64,000 nt of DNA, from contig JBBELK010000216.1 of assembly GCA_037783545.1 (NCBI GenBank), forward strand, positions 1,116,001 to 1,180,000, read 5' to 3'. The notes beneath the pieces are model-generated. The model had not been told where the DNA came from. It searched no databases and saw only the letters and a list, made by a program, of their open reading frames with translations. The DNA comes from Henricia sp. BOLD:AAB3569 (taxonomy: Eukaryota; Echinodermata; Asteroidea; Spinulosida; Echinasteridae). Shown piece after piece: positions 54,542 through 64,000 of the stretch (position 1 is the stretch's first letter; each line of letters opens with the position of its first letter). Made by a program: the position numbers and the translations under genes.

Positions 54542-54762
54542 CTACCTCGCCTCAGCCAGCAAACGATCAAATAATGAGGTTTCCATGGCAACTAATCTAA
54601 GCATCTCCAATTCCAATGGATGCATGTGACCAGCAATGACCAATGAGTGTAGAGGCCCACCAAGATCAGCGGAAACCAGCTGTTGCAGAGTACCAGCCAC
54701 CATTTGCTGCGTGTCTGATCCAACTCGTGCCACCCCAACACATACGGTTTCTTCAGAATACG
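54542..54762 (-). CDS. DPH5: DPH5 exon 6 (stop)
   Basis: Acceptor tttttaatttag on the minus strand; TAG stop at 54542-54544. Encodes [20 protein letters not shown], then [20 protein letters not shown] and [11 protein letters not shown]. The human counterpart is EETLCVGLARVG...HPMEMEML. Confidence 0.96.
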
Positions 54763-57299
54763 CTAAATTAAAAAATAAACAACAAAATTCGTCATTTAAA
54801 AAAAACTGTTGACCCTCCCTTTTCCATCCAAAACAAAATATTTCAACAAAAATCAATCACCTAATGTTTCCGAGATTCCTGATTGTCTTTTTCTTTCCAA
54901 AATTTGTATCAGCTGCGAGCAGGCTTGGCTAACGGTCATGTAGCGAGGTGGCTCGTAGATTTTCCGTCCTCTGTAAGAAAATAAAAGCAAAATGAAACTG
55001 AGAAAAACTTCATAGCGTGCTCGGGTGGGACTCGAACCCACGACCTCATGTGCATACTAGAACAGTTCGAAATTCGTACCATGTTTTTCTTAATAAATTT
55101 GTCCTTTACTATTTGTTTTTTTTCTGTACTGGTTTTATAAACGAACCTCATCATATTCTCGATGGATTGTTCCTTAACCTTGATATCCAACAGGCAGAGA
55201 GTATGTAGCCCCCTTTTTCGGTTGCTGGCAATCTTATCGTAATAACTGTCTGGCGTCCAAGTGTCCGTCCAAAACACGATGGAAACTGTCTCACCAAAGT
55301 TGTATAACTGAAACCAAAATATATCATGAATCGTACCCAGCACGATATGTGACAAAGAGACACCGCTGTCCCTATACCTCAACACACTCTTCCCTTATGT
55401 TAACACACCAACCCCCTTTAAAATTCCTTGGATCTTTGAGACACAATGGAAGAGGTGTACCCTCTGTTACATATCGTGCTGCATATAAATTTATCTTCTG
55501 ATGAATAGTAGGCACATAAAAGAACAATTTCCAATATGCAAATATATGGATACCTGAGATCACAGCAATCAATCGATTGAATATGCAAATATATGTAAAT
55601 GTTTGATACCTGAAGACCACAGCAGCCAATAGCATTCATGATTGATGCATTATGAATCACCTTGTACTCTATCCCTTCTAGTCTGGCTCTCAGTGCCAGA
55701 TCTGTGTGTGTTGTGGCACTGCAGATTGGGAACAAGGTTGAGAAATTTGTTGTTTACCTTGGGGGAAAAAAGCACCATGGAGAGGAAAAGTATCATGTAA
55801 TATAAATTAATGCCCATACAAGTAAACTCATTTTTTAGCAATTTATGTATGACACAGGGCTGTGAGTCAATTTAAAACTCCCAAAGTGAAAACGTCCGGA
55901 AAGAATTAAGTCGTTGATCATGGCTTCAGACCTTGTGTTCAAAGCATATGAGACAGGCTGAAAAGGTGTTCCCTCACAAAATCTTAAATTGTTCTCTTAA
56001 ATTTTCATTTACCGATACTTGAGGAGTCATTTTAAAGAAAAGAAAATGAAAAGAATTCCGTTTACTGGTCACTACTTATTCTCCTTAATATGACTCGATA
56101 ACCACCAAAAACATTAATTCTGTCGGTCGCCGCAACGTCACTTCCAGTAGGGCTGTGAAAACAACTGTGTGCTCAATTGCCCATCAAAGAAGCGAAGGAA
56201 CAAAGCCGTTGTCTACACAACATGTACACGTATCCAAGCATGAACGAATTTATTTTCACTCCAGTCACGGTGCTATGCCGGTATACAAAGGCATATGACA
56301 CCGGGTCACAAAAGTACCAGGATGTGTGACCGACAGAATATTTTAAAGGGGAGTGAATTTAGGAGTGACAAACATTCAAAATTTTTGTTAAAAATACTTA
56401 AACATGCAGTGCGATGTCCCTTAGACTTTACACACGACATCTCAGTGGCGACCAGTGAAAGAAATTCATGCTAAAAAACTTTCTGATCAACTTTTTTAAT
56501 AAACTTCAACAAAAGCATTCTCTTCTCGGCTACAACCCCAACTTCTTTGAGAGTCAAAGAGACAAAACATAAGCAACAAATGTTTTTCCCCACAAAATTA
56601 AAAAAGCTTTCAGGCAATTTATCCTGACCCAAATGGATCTCCAACAACCAGGAAAGCAATATCCTCGGTCTTGGCATCCCTGAAGATTTCATCCGACTGT
56701 TGCTCCACCACGTCCCTGTCGGCAAGAATCAAATCCCTGCCGTAAAATTCTTCCTAGACAACACAAAGAACGAATGGAACATAGTTATATAATACAACCT
56801 CCTAGTTTCCCCATTTTCAACTTTTAAATATTCCATGTTACTTAAACATCAACATGACAAGACATTTATTTTCATGTGCAAATTCTAAAAAGGTCTGCTG
56901 ATATTATGATAAAGTTTAAATGTTAAAAAGCAAAGTCATGAAAGTGCAAATTCGATGCAAATTAAACCTTTACGTAGTTTTGCAGAGACAAGTTTATCCA
57001 AGCTACTATTTCCAAATTATTGGACAAAAGTACGACTAGGTCGTGTGCACGTGTGTCTAACCGGCTGGCTAGTGACTGTGTTGTATGATGCAATGAAATA
57101 AGCATTCTGGTTATCATGATATTTAATGCGTTTAGCATTACTAGCTCGCGCAAGAAACACTCACCAAACATTCTTTTCCCACGGTTAAAATTGACGTGTA
57201 TGCCTCTAAATACACCCGTTTAGCTTTCCTGACCACCTCTAAGCCCTTTACGGTAATGTCTTTAGCATCCCCTAATCCTAAACCGACAAAATACAGCAT
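54542..57299 (-). CDS. DPH5: Diphthine synthase DPH5 (6 exons)
   Basis: Cytosolic S-adenosylmethionine-dependent methyltransferase that methylates the modified histidine of elongation factor 2 during diphthamide synthesis (family knowledge). Exons on the minus strand: 57165-57299, 56629-56753, 55610-55718, 55147-55307, 54861-54970 and 54542-54762, giving 861 nt and 286 aa (human 285). Frame phases are 0,2,0,2,1. Motifs: start [20 protein letters not shown] with the Gly-rich loop G6-x-G8-x-G10; VVGDPFGATTHTDL at about 81-94; [20 protein letters not shown] at 108-127; KIYEPPRYM near 180-188; and [15 protein letters not shown] near 216-230. All are typical of the tetrapyrrole-methylase-fold DPH5 family. 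It converges on SLC30A7; its start is less than 0.9 kb from a large satellite array. Confidence 0.97.
54861..54970 (-). CDS. DPH5: DPH5 exon 5
   Basis: Acceptor attttcttacag; donor attag|GTGATT. Encodes [20 protein letters not shown] and [16 protein letters not shown]. Phase 2 in, 1 out. Confidence 0.96.
55015..55070 (-). mobile_element. tRNA-like remnant in DPH5 intron 4
   Basis: gtgctcgggtgggactcgaa then cccacgacctc contains a minus-strand B box and resembles 10788-10855. It occupies much of the 176-bp intron between exons 5 and 4. Not a complete tRNA. Confidence 0.5.
55147..55307 (-). CDS. DPH5: DPH5 exon 4
   Basis: Acceptor ttggtttcag; donor atgag|GTTCGT (weak at +3/+4). Encodes [20 protein letters not shown], then [20 protein letters not shown] and [13 protein letters not shown]. 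Very close to vertebrate DPH5. Confidence 0.96.
55553..55609 (-). pseudogene. Diverged duplicate of exon 3 end with spare donor
   Basis: On the minus strand gctgtggtcttcaggtatc at the exon 3 donor is followed 56 nt later by gctgtgatctcaggtatc, and the sequence after each donor shares catatatttgcatatt. This looks like a 56-bp tandem duplication. Use of the second donor would add 56 nt and shift the frame. Confidence 0.7.
55610..55718 (-). CDS. DPH5: DPH5 exon 3
   Basis: Acceptor cccaatctgcag; donor cttcag|GTATCA. Encodes [20 protein letters not shown] and [16 protein letters not shown], the part of the active-site fold shared by all DPH5 proteins. Phase 2 in, 0 out. Confidence 0.96.
55719..56628 (-). 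other. DPH5 intron 2
   Basis: 910 bp; no exon. Contains shared repeat copy B at 56185-56340. The rest shows nothing recognisable. Confidence 0.8.
56185..56340. repeat. Shared repeat, copy B (copy A at 42598-42750)
   Basis: aagcgaaggaacaaagccgt, tattttcactccagtcacgg, tgctatgccg, tacaaaggcatatga, aaaagtaccaggatgtgtga. Same order and strand as copy A. Confidence 0.75.
56629..56753 (-). CDS. DPH5: DPH5 exon 2
   Basis: Acceptor gttgtctag; donor tttgg|GTCAGG (non-consensus +3). Encodes [40 protein letters not shown] and F. Phase 0 in, 2 out. The VVGDPF motif contributes to the methyltransferase site. Confidence 0.95.
57165..57299 (-). CDS. DPH5: DPH5 exon 1 (start)
   Basis: ATG at 57297-57299 on the minus strand; 45 codons; donor tttg|GTGAGT. 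Encodes [20 protein letters not shown], then [20 protein letters not shown] and GKECL. An upstream in-frame ATG exists at 57360 but the family starts MLY. Confidence 0.97.
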
Positions 57300-57492
57300 T
57301 TTTTTGCGGAAATCTACCGCCAAGTTGCAGTTTCTGGTTTCACAGAATGTAAACACCAGCACGTGTCACGGGGGTCATTGACTGCTTGACCTCTGGCTCG
57401 TTCACTTAGTATATTCAGGTTAAGGTAATTTCACTGTACAGTAACTGAAAATTGCAACAGGCAGCCAGATTAAAACTACAACGTGGAGCTTA

Positions 57493-57632
57493 GGCTGGAT
57501 CCGAATTAGTGGCTTTGGCTGTGGCTGCGGCTGTTGCTATGCTGTTTCTAATTTAACACGGACGTAAGGATCTTCATTGTCCGCCCATAGCAACAGCCAT
57601 AGCCGCAGCCAAGGCTACTAATTCGGATCCAG
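57493..57632. mobile_element. Palindromic MITE (ggctggatccgaattagtgg), copy 1
   Basis: ggctggatccgaattagtgg and ctttggctgtggctgcggct at the left; agccatagccgcagccaagg and ctactaattcggatccag at the right. About 50-bp inverted arms made of iterated ggctgtggct-like hexamers. Confidence 0.88.
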
Positions 57633-57746
57633 AATCACTCTGGGTGATATGATGTAGCTAATACCTCCATGATATGATGCAGACAAGGTTTAAATTTGCA
57701 TGTTGATGCTATATTAAAATGGGCATGTGTAATATTTGAAGGTTTA

Positions 57747-57868
57747 GGCTGAATCCGAATTAGTGGCTTTGGCTGTGGCTATTGATATGCTGTTGCTATA
57801 GGCAGACAGTAAAAGTCCTTAGCAACAGGCACAGCCACATCCACAGCCACAGCCAAAGCCAAATTTGT
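57747..57868. mobile_element. Palindromic MITE, copy 2
   Basis: ggctgaatccgaattagtgg and ctttggctgtggct at the left, matching copy 1; the right arm is ccacagccacagccaaagcc. The outermost right end has decayed. Confidence 0.82.
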
Positions 57869-57968
57869 ATTGGTCAATATGGAATATAGATTGGTTCCCG
57901 ATCCTATCGTTACGCACGATCGGGGAGTGCGTTTTATAAAGGGAACTGTTTGAGGAGGATGATTGGTT

Positions 57969-58050
57969 GTGTACATGTAGTTTAGTGGTAAAACGTAGTA
58001 GGACTATCATATCAATCAAGAGTTGCGAGTTCGAATCCGCTCTCGTACAC
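57969..58050 (+). other. Degenerate tRNA-like sequence
   Basis: gtgtaca at the 5' end pairs with the terminal gtacac. An A-box-like tagtttagtggtaaaac forms a D-arm-like stem, and gagttcgaatccg resembles a B box. The T stem and anticodon stem do not pair properly, so an intact tRNA is not supported. It could be a decayed tRNA-Gly-like gene or a SINE head. Confidence 0.5.
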
Positions 58051-58066
58051 AATTTTCGTCATTAAA

Positions 58067-58154
58067 TTAAGGCACAGGCCTTTGCTATGGAGCTGCGTAC
58101 GTATTTCGTGGCACGAATTTAGCGCGCGGATTGCTGACGAGCCTGTGCCTTTAA
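58067..58154. mobile_element. TTAA MITE, deleted copy (TTAAGGCACAGGC family)
   Basis: TTAAGGCACAGGCCTTTGCT at the left, then tatttcgtggcacgaattta and tgctgacgagcctgtgcctt taa at the right, matching the right half of 14558-14697. The left half is mostly deleted. Confidence 0.75.
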
Positions 58155-58186
58155 GTGACAGCTATCATTAACAAATTACTGGTTAG

Positions 58187-61100
58187 GTCTTAGAAATGAC
58201 TCATAATGAAAACTTAGCCTGTCTAGAACTTTATTTCTAAGAAAAATGGACAATTTGGCAACAATTCAACAAATTTTCTCAAAATCTAAACATTTTCAAA
58301 ATTTCATATTTTATTTTCTGGATGACCAGTCAATGTTAAATTAAAGGAATATCATCTATGGGTCCTAAGCAACATTTCCTGTAATTTTAAGGAAAATCTA
58401 AATCATAACATTTTTGGCCAAAAATTAAACAAATCACAAGGGGTTAGTCCATCAATTTTTATCAAAATTGGCAAAAAATGACGTTTTTGAAAATGTCTTA
58501 GAAATGACTCATAATGAAAATTTAGCCTGTCTGGAACCTTATTTCTAAGAAAAATTGACAATTTGGCAAAGATTCAACACATTTTCTCAAAATCTTAAAT
58601 TTTTCCAAATTTCATATTTTATTTTCTGGATGACCAGTCAATGTTAAATTCAAGGAATATCATCTATGGGTCCTAAGCAACATTTCCTGTAATTTTAAGG
58701 AAAATCTAAATCATAACATTTTTGGCCAAAAATTAAAAAAATCACAAGGGGTTAGTCCATCAATTTTTCACAAAATTGGCAAAAAATTGACGTTTTTGAA
58801 AATGTCTTAGAAATGACTCATAATGAAAACTTAGCCTGTCTGGAACCTTATTTCTAAGAAAAATGGACAATTTGGCAAAAATTCAACAAATTTTCTCACA
58901 ATCTAAAAAATTTCCAAATTTCATATTTTATTTTCTGGATGACCAGTCAATGTTAAATTCAAGGAATATCATCTATAGGTCCTAAGCAACATTTCCTGTA
59001 ATTTTAAGGAAAATCTAAATCATAACATTTTTGGCCAAAAATTAAACAAATCACAAGGGGTTAGTCCATCAATTTTTATCAAAATTGGCCAAAAATGACG
59101 TTTTTGAAAATGTCTTAGAAATGACTCATAATGAAAATTTAGCCTGTCTGGAACCTTATTTCTAAGAAAAATGAACAATTTGGCACAAATTCAACAAATT
59201 TTCTCAAAATCTAAAAATTTTCCAAATTTCATATTTTAATGTTAAATTCAAGGAATATCATCTATGGGTCCTAAGCAACATTTCCTGTAATTTTAAGGAA
59301 AATCTAAATCATAACATTTTTGGCCAAAAATTAAAAAAAAACACAAGGGGTTAGTCCATCAATTTTTATCAAAATTGGCCAAAAATGACGTTTTTGAAAA
59401 TGTCTTAGAAATGACTCATAATGAAAATTTAGCCTGTCTGGAACCTTATTTCTAAGAAAAATGAACAATTTGGCACAAATTCAACAAATTTTCTCAAAAT
59501 CTAAAAATTTTCCAAATTTCATATTTTAATGTTAAATTCAAGGAATATCATCTATGGGTCCTAAGCAACATTTCCTGTAATTTTAAGGAAAATCTAAATC
59601 ATAACATTTTTGGCCAAAAATTAAAAAAATCACAAGGGGTTAGTCCATCAATTTTTATCAAAATTGGCCAAAAATGACGTTTTTGAAAATGTCTTAGAAA
59701 TGACTCATAATGAAAATTTAGCCTGTCTGGAACCTTATTTCTAAGAAAAATGAACAATTTGGCACAAATTCAACAAATTTTCTCAAAATCTTAAATTTTT
59801 CCAAATTTCATATTTTATTTTCTGGATGACCAGTCAATGTTAAATTCAAGGAATATCATCTATGGGTCCTAAGCAACATTTCCTGTAATTTTAAGGAAAA
59901 TCTAAATCATAACATTTTTGGCCAAAAATTAAACAAATCACAAGGGGTTAGTCCATCAATTTTTATCAAAATTGGCCAAAAATGACGTTTTTGAAAATGT
60001 CTTAGAAATGACTCATAATGAAAATTTAGCCTGTCTGGAACCTTATTTCTAAGAAAAATGAACAATTTGGCACAAATTCAACAAATTTTCTCAAAATCTA
60101 AAAATTTTCCAAATTTCATATTTTAATGTTAAATTCAAGGAATATCATCTATGGGTCCTAAGCAACATTTCCTGTAATTTTAAGGAAAATCTAAATCATA
60201 ACATTTTTGGCCAAAAATTAAAAAAAAACACAAGGGGTTAGTCCATCAATTTTTATCAAAATTGGCCAAAAATGACGTTTTTGAAAATGTCTTAGAAATG
60301 ACTCATAATGAAAATTTAGCCTGTCTGGAACCTTATTTCTAAGAAAAATGAACAATTTGGCACAAATTCAACAAATTTTCTCAAAATCTAAAAATTTTCC
60401 AAATTTCATATTTTAATGTTAAATTCAAGGAATATCATCTATGGGTCCTAAGCAACATTTCCTGTAATTTTAAGGAAAATCTAAATCATAACATTTTTGG
60501 CCAAAAATTAAAAAAATCACAAGGGGTTAGTCCATCAATTTTTATCAAAATTGGCCAAAAATGACGTTTTTGAAAATGTCTTAGAAATGACTCATAATGA
60601 AAATTTAGCCTGTCTGGAACCTTATTTCTAAGAAAAATGAACAATTTGGCACAAATTCAACAAATTTTCTCAAAATCTTAAATTTTTCCAAATTTCATAT
60701 TTTATTTTCTGGATGACCAGTCAATGTTAAATTCAAGGAATATCATCTATGGGTCCTAAGCAACATTTCCTGTAATTTTAAGGAAAATCTAAATCATAAC
60801 ATTTTTGGCCAAAAATTAAAAAAATCACAACGGGTTAGTCCATCAATTTTTATCAAAATTGGCCAAAAATGACGTTTTTGAAAATGTCTTAGAAATGACT
60901 CATAATGAAAATTTAGCCTGTCTGGAACCTTATTTCTAAGAAAAATGAACAATTTGGCACAAATTCAACAAATTTTCTCAAAATCAAAATTTTTTCCAAA
61001 TTTCATATTTTAATGTTAAATTCAAGGAATATCATCTATGGGTCCTAAGCAACATTTCCTGTAATTTTAAGGAAAATCTAAATCATAACATTTTTGGCCA

Positions 61101-64000
61101 AAAATTAAAAAAATCACAAGGGGTTAGTCCATCAATTTTTATCAAAATTGGCCAAAAATGACGTTTTTGAAAATGTCTTAGAAATGACTCATATGAAAAC
61201 TTAGCTTGTCTGGAACCTTATTTCTAAGAAAAATGGACAATTTGGCAAAAATTAAACAAATTTTCTCAAAATCTTAAATTTTTCCAAATTTCATATTTTA
61301 TTTTCTGGATGACCAGTCAATGTTAAATTCAAGGAATATCATCTATAGGTCCTAAGCAACATTTCCTGTAATTTTAAGGAAAATCTAAATCATAACATTT
61401 TTGGCCAAAAATTTAAAAAATAAATTTTTATCAAAATTGGCCAAAAATGACGTTTTTGAAAATGTCTTAGAAATGACTCATAATGAAAATTTAGCCTGTC
61501 TGGAACCTTATTTCTAAGAAAAATGAACAATTTGGCACAAATTCAACAAATTTTCTCAAAATCTTAAATTTTTCCAAATTTCATATTTTATTTTCTGGAT
61601 GACCAGTCAATGTTAAATTCAAGGAATATCATCTATGGGTCCTAAGCAACATTTCCTGTAATTTTAAGGAAAATCTAAATCATAACATTTTTGGCCAAAA
61701 ATTAAAAAAATCACAAGGGGTTAGTCCATCAATTTTTATCAAAATTGGCCAAAAATGACGTTTTTGAAAATGTCTTAGAAATGACTCATAATGAAAATTT
61801 AGCCTGTCTGGAACCTTATTTCTAAGAAAAATGAACAATTTGGCACAAATTCAACAAATTTTCTCAAAATCAAATTTTTTTCAAAATTTCATATTTTAAT
61901 GTTAAATTCAAGGAATATCATCTATGGGTCCTAAGCAACATTTCCTGTAATTTTAAGGAAAATCTAAATCATAACATTTTTGGCCAAAAATTTAAAAAAT
62001 CACAAGGGTCCATCAATTTTTATCAAAATTGGCCCAAAATGACGTTTTTGAAAATGTCTTAGAAATGACTCATAATGAAAATTTAGCCTGTCTGGAACCT
62101 TATTTCTAAGAAAAATGAACAATTTGGCACAAATTCAACAAATTTTCTCAAAATCAAAAATTTTTCCAAATTTCATATTTTAATGTTAAATTCAAGGAAT
62201 ATCATCTATGGGTCCTAAGCAACATTTCCTGTAATTTTAAGGAAAATCTAAATCATAACATTTTTGGCCAAAAATTAAAAAAATCACAAGGGGTTAGTCC
62301 ATCAATTTTTATCAAAATTGGCCAAAAATGACGTTTTTGAAAATGTCTTAGAAATGACTCATAATGAAAATTTAGCCTGTCTGGAACCTTATTTCTAAGA
62401 AAAATGAACAATTTGGCACAAATTCAACAAATTTTCTCAAAATCTAAAAATTTTCAAAATTTCATATTTTAATGTTAAATTCAAGGAATATCATCTATGG
62501 GTCCTAAGCAACATTTCCTGTAATTTTAAGGAAAATCTAAATCATAACATTTTTGGCCAAAAATTTAAAAAATCACAAGGGTCCATCAATTTTTATCAAA
62601 ATTGGCCAAAAATGACGTTTTTGAAAATGTCTTAGAAATGACTCATAATGAAAATTTAGCCTGTCTGGAACCTTATTTCTAAGAAAAATGAACAATTTGG
62701 CACAAATTCAACAAATTTTCTCAAAATCAAAAATTTTTCCAAATTTCATATTTTAATGTTAAATTCAAGGAATATCATCTATGGGTCCTAAGCAACATTT
62801 CCTGTAATTTTAAGGAAAATCTAAATCATAACATTTTTGGCCAAAAATTAAAAAAATCACAAGGGGTTAGTCCATCAATTTTTATCAAAATTGGCCAAAA
62901 ATGACGTTTTTGAAAATGTCTTAGAAATGACTCATAATGAAAATTTAGCCTGTCTGGAACCTTATTTCTAAGAAAAATGAACAATTTGGCACAAATTCAA
63001 CAAATTTTCTCAAAATCTAAAAATTTTCAAAATTTCATATTTTAATGTTAAATTCAAGGAATATCATCTATGGGTCCTAAGCAACATTTCCTGTAATTTT
63101 AAGGAAAATCTAAATCATAACATTTTTGGCCAAAAATTAAAAAAATCACAAGGGGTTAGTCCATCAATTTTTATCAAAATTGGCCAAAAATGACGTTTTT
63201 GAAAATGTCTTAGAAATGACTCATAATGAAAACTTAGCCTGTCTGGAACCTTATTTCTAAGAAAAATGAACAATTTGGCAAAAATTAAACAAATTTTCTC
63301 AAAATCTTAAATTTTTCAAAATTTCATATTTTATTTTCTGGATGACCTGTCAATGTTAAATTCAAGGAATATCATCTATGGGTCCTAAGCAACATTTCCT
63401 GTAATTTTAAGGAAAATCTAAATCATAACATTTTTGGCCAAAAATTAAAAAAATCACAAGGGGTTAGTTAGTCCATCAATTTTTATCAAAATTGGCCAAA
63501 AATGACGTTTTTGAAAATGTCTTAGAAATGACTCATAATGAAAATTTAGCCTATCTGGAACCTTATTTCTAAGAAAAATGAACAATTTGGCACAAATTCA
63601 ACAAATTTTCTCAAAATCTAAAAAAATTCCAAATTTCATATTTTATTTTCTGGATGACCAGTCAATGTTAAATTCAAGGAATATCATCTATAGGTCCTAA
63701 GCAACATTTCCTGTAATTTTAAGGAAAATCTAAATCATAACATTTTTGGCCAAAAATTAAAAAAATCACAAGGGGTTATAACGTCCATCAATTTTTATCA
63801 AAATTGGCCAAAAATGACGTTTTTGAAAATGTCTTAGAAATGACTCATAATGAAAATTTAGCCTGTCTGGAACCTTATTTCTAAGAAAAATGAACAATTT
63901 GGCACAAATTCAACAAATTTTCTCAAAATCTAAAAATTTTCAAAATTTCATATTTTAATGTTAAATTCAAGGAATATCATCTATGGGTCCTAAGCAACAT
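58187..64000. repeat. AT-rich satellite array, about 290/308-bp monomers, higher-order organised
   Basis: Monomers start with gtcttagaaatgactcat at 58187, 58495, 58804, 59112, 59402, 59691, 59999, 60289, 60578, 60886, 61175, 61464, 61772, 62056, 62345, 62629, 62918, 63207, 63519 and 63831; the last is cut by the window end. Long monomers (about 308-312 bp) keep ttttctggatgaccagtcaa; short ones (284-290 bp) lack it. No coding capacity. Each monomer contains an inverted pair cttagaaat...atttctaag. The first three monomers are the most divergent, as expected at an array edge. Confidence 0.97.

Larger units (their letters stand above)
57300..58186. other. DPH5 upstream region with MITEs
   Basis: Presumed DPH5 promoter. 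Contains two copies of a palindromic MITE (57493-57632, 57747-57868), a tRNA-like sequence (57969-58050) and a TTAA MITE (58067-58154). No TATA box could be assigned. The satellite begins at 58187. Confidence 0.7.

Noticed and set aside
57969-58050. Possible functional tRNA gene
   Set aside because: Acceptor-like ends and a B-box-like element are present, but the T stem and anticodon stem do not pair, so it is listed only as tRNA-like.
58187-64000. CRISPR-like direct repeats
   Set aside because: Repeat units are about 290-310 bp tandem monomers without unique spacers, in an animal genome; this is a satellite.

Overview
This is a 64 kb piece of an animal nuclear genome: intron-rich genes with GT-AG splice sites, AT-rich non-coding DNA and many short inverted-repeat transposons and tRNA-derived SINEs. 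No prokaryotic or viral gene was recognised. The proteins are vertebrate-like in sequence and exon phase. The non-coding DNA is full of ACATGTA-type motifs and taggcct strings, which I associate with invertebrate deuterostomes. An echinoderm is my best guess; the clade is inference, not proven.

Three protein-coding genes can be rebuilt exon by exon with intact reading frames. (1) 4910-32984, plus strand: a GLIS1/GLIS3-type Kruppel-like zinc-finger transcription factor in 8 coding exons, 3000 nt and 999 codons. It has a GLI/GLIS-like N-terminal motif, PPxY and SUMO-type motifs, five tandem C2H2 fingers and the conserved C-terminal tail. (2) 43902-51657, plus strand: SLC30A7/ZnT7, a Golgi-type zinc transporter in 11 exons and 367 aa, with two HxxxD zinc sites and a His-rich cytosolic loop. 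(3) 54542-57299, minus strand: DPH5, diphthine synthase, in 6 exons and 286 aa. SLC30A7 and DPH5 converge tail to tail, an arrangement I also recall from human chromosome 1p21.

From 58187 to the right edge lies an AT-rich satellite array: 19 complete monomers of about 284-312 bp and a partial twentieth. Long and short monomers differ by a 19-bp segment and are arranged in higher-order repeats of 887 bp and 573 bp. The array starts less than 900 bp upstream of the DPH5 start codon and runs off the window.

The rest is introns and intergenic DNA packed with small mobile elements. A prominent group ends in TTAAAGG...CCTTTAA with TTAA target duplications, the signature of T2/Kolobok-type MITEs. 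One inserted into another repeat, and the empty relative elsewhere in the window shows the TTAA target. Other items include palindromic MITEs, at least five tRNA-headed SINE copies or remnants, minisatellites, a polypyrimidine block, a G-rich tract beside a splice donor, a cluster of ATTGG motifs after the GLIS stop codon, and decayed duplicates of splice-site regions in introns of SLC30A7 and DPH5. No CRISPR array, operon or intact tRNA gene was found.
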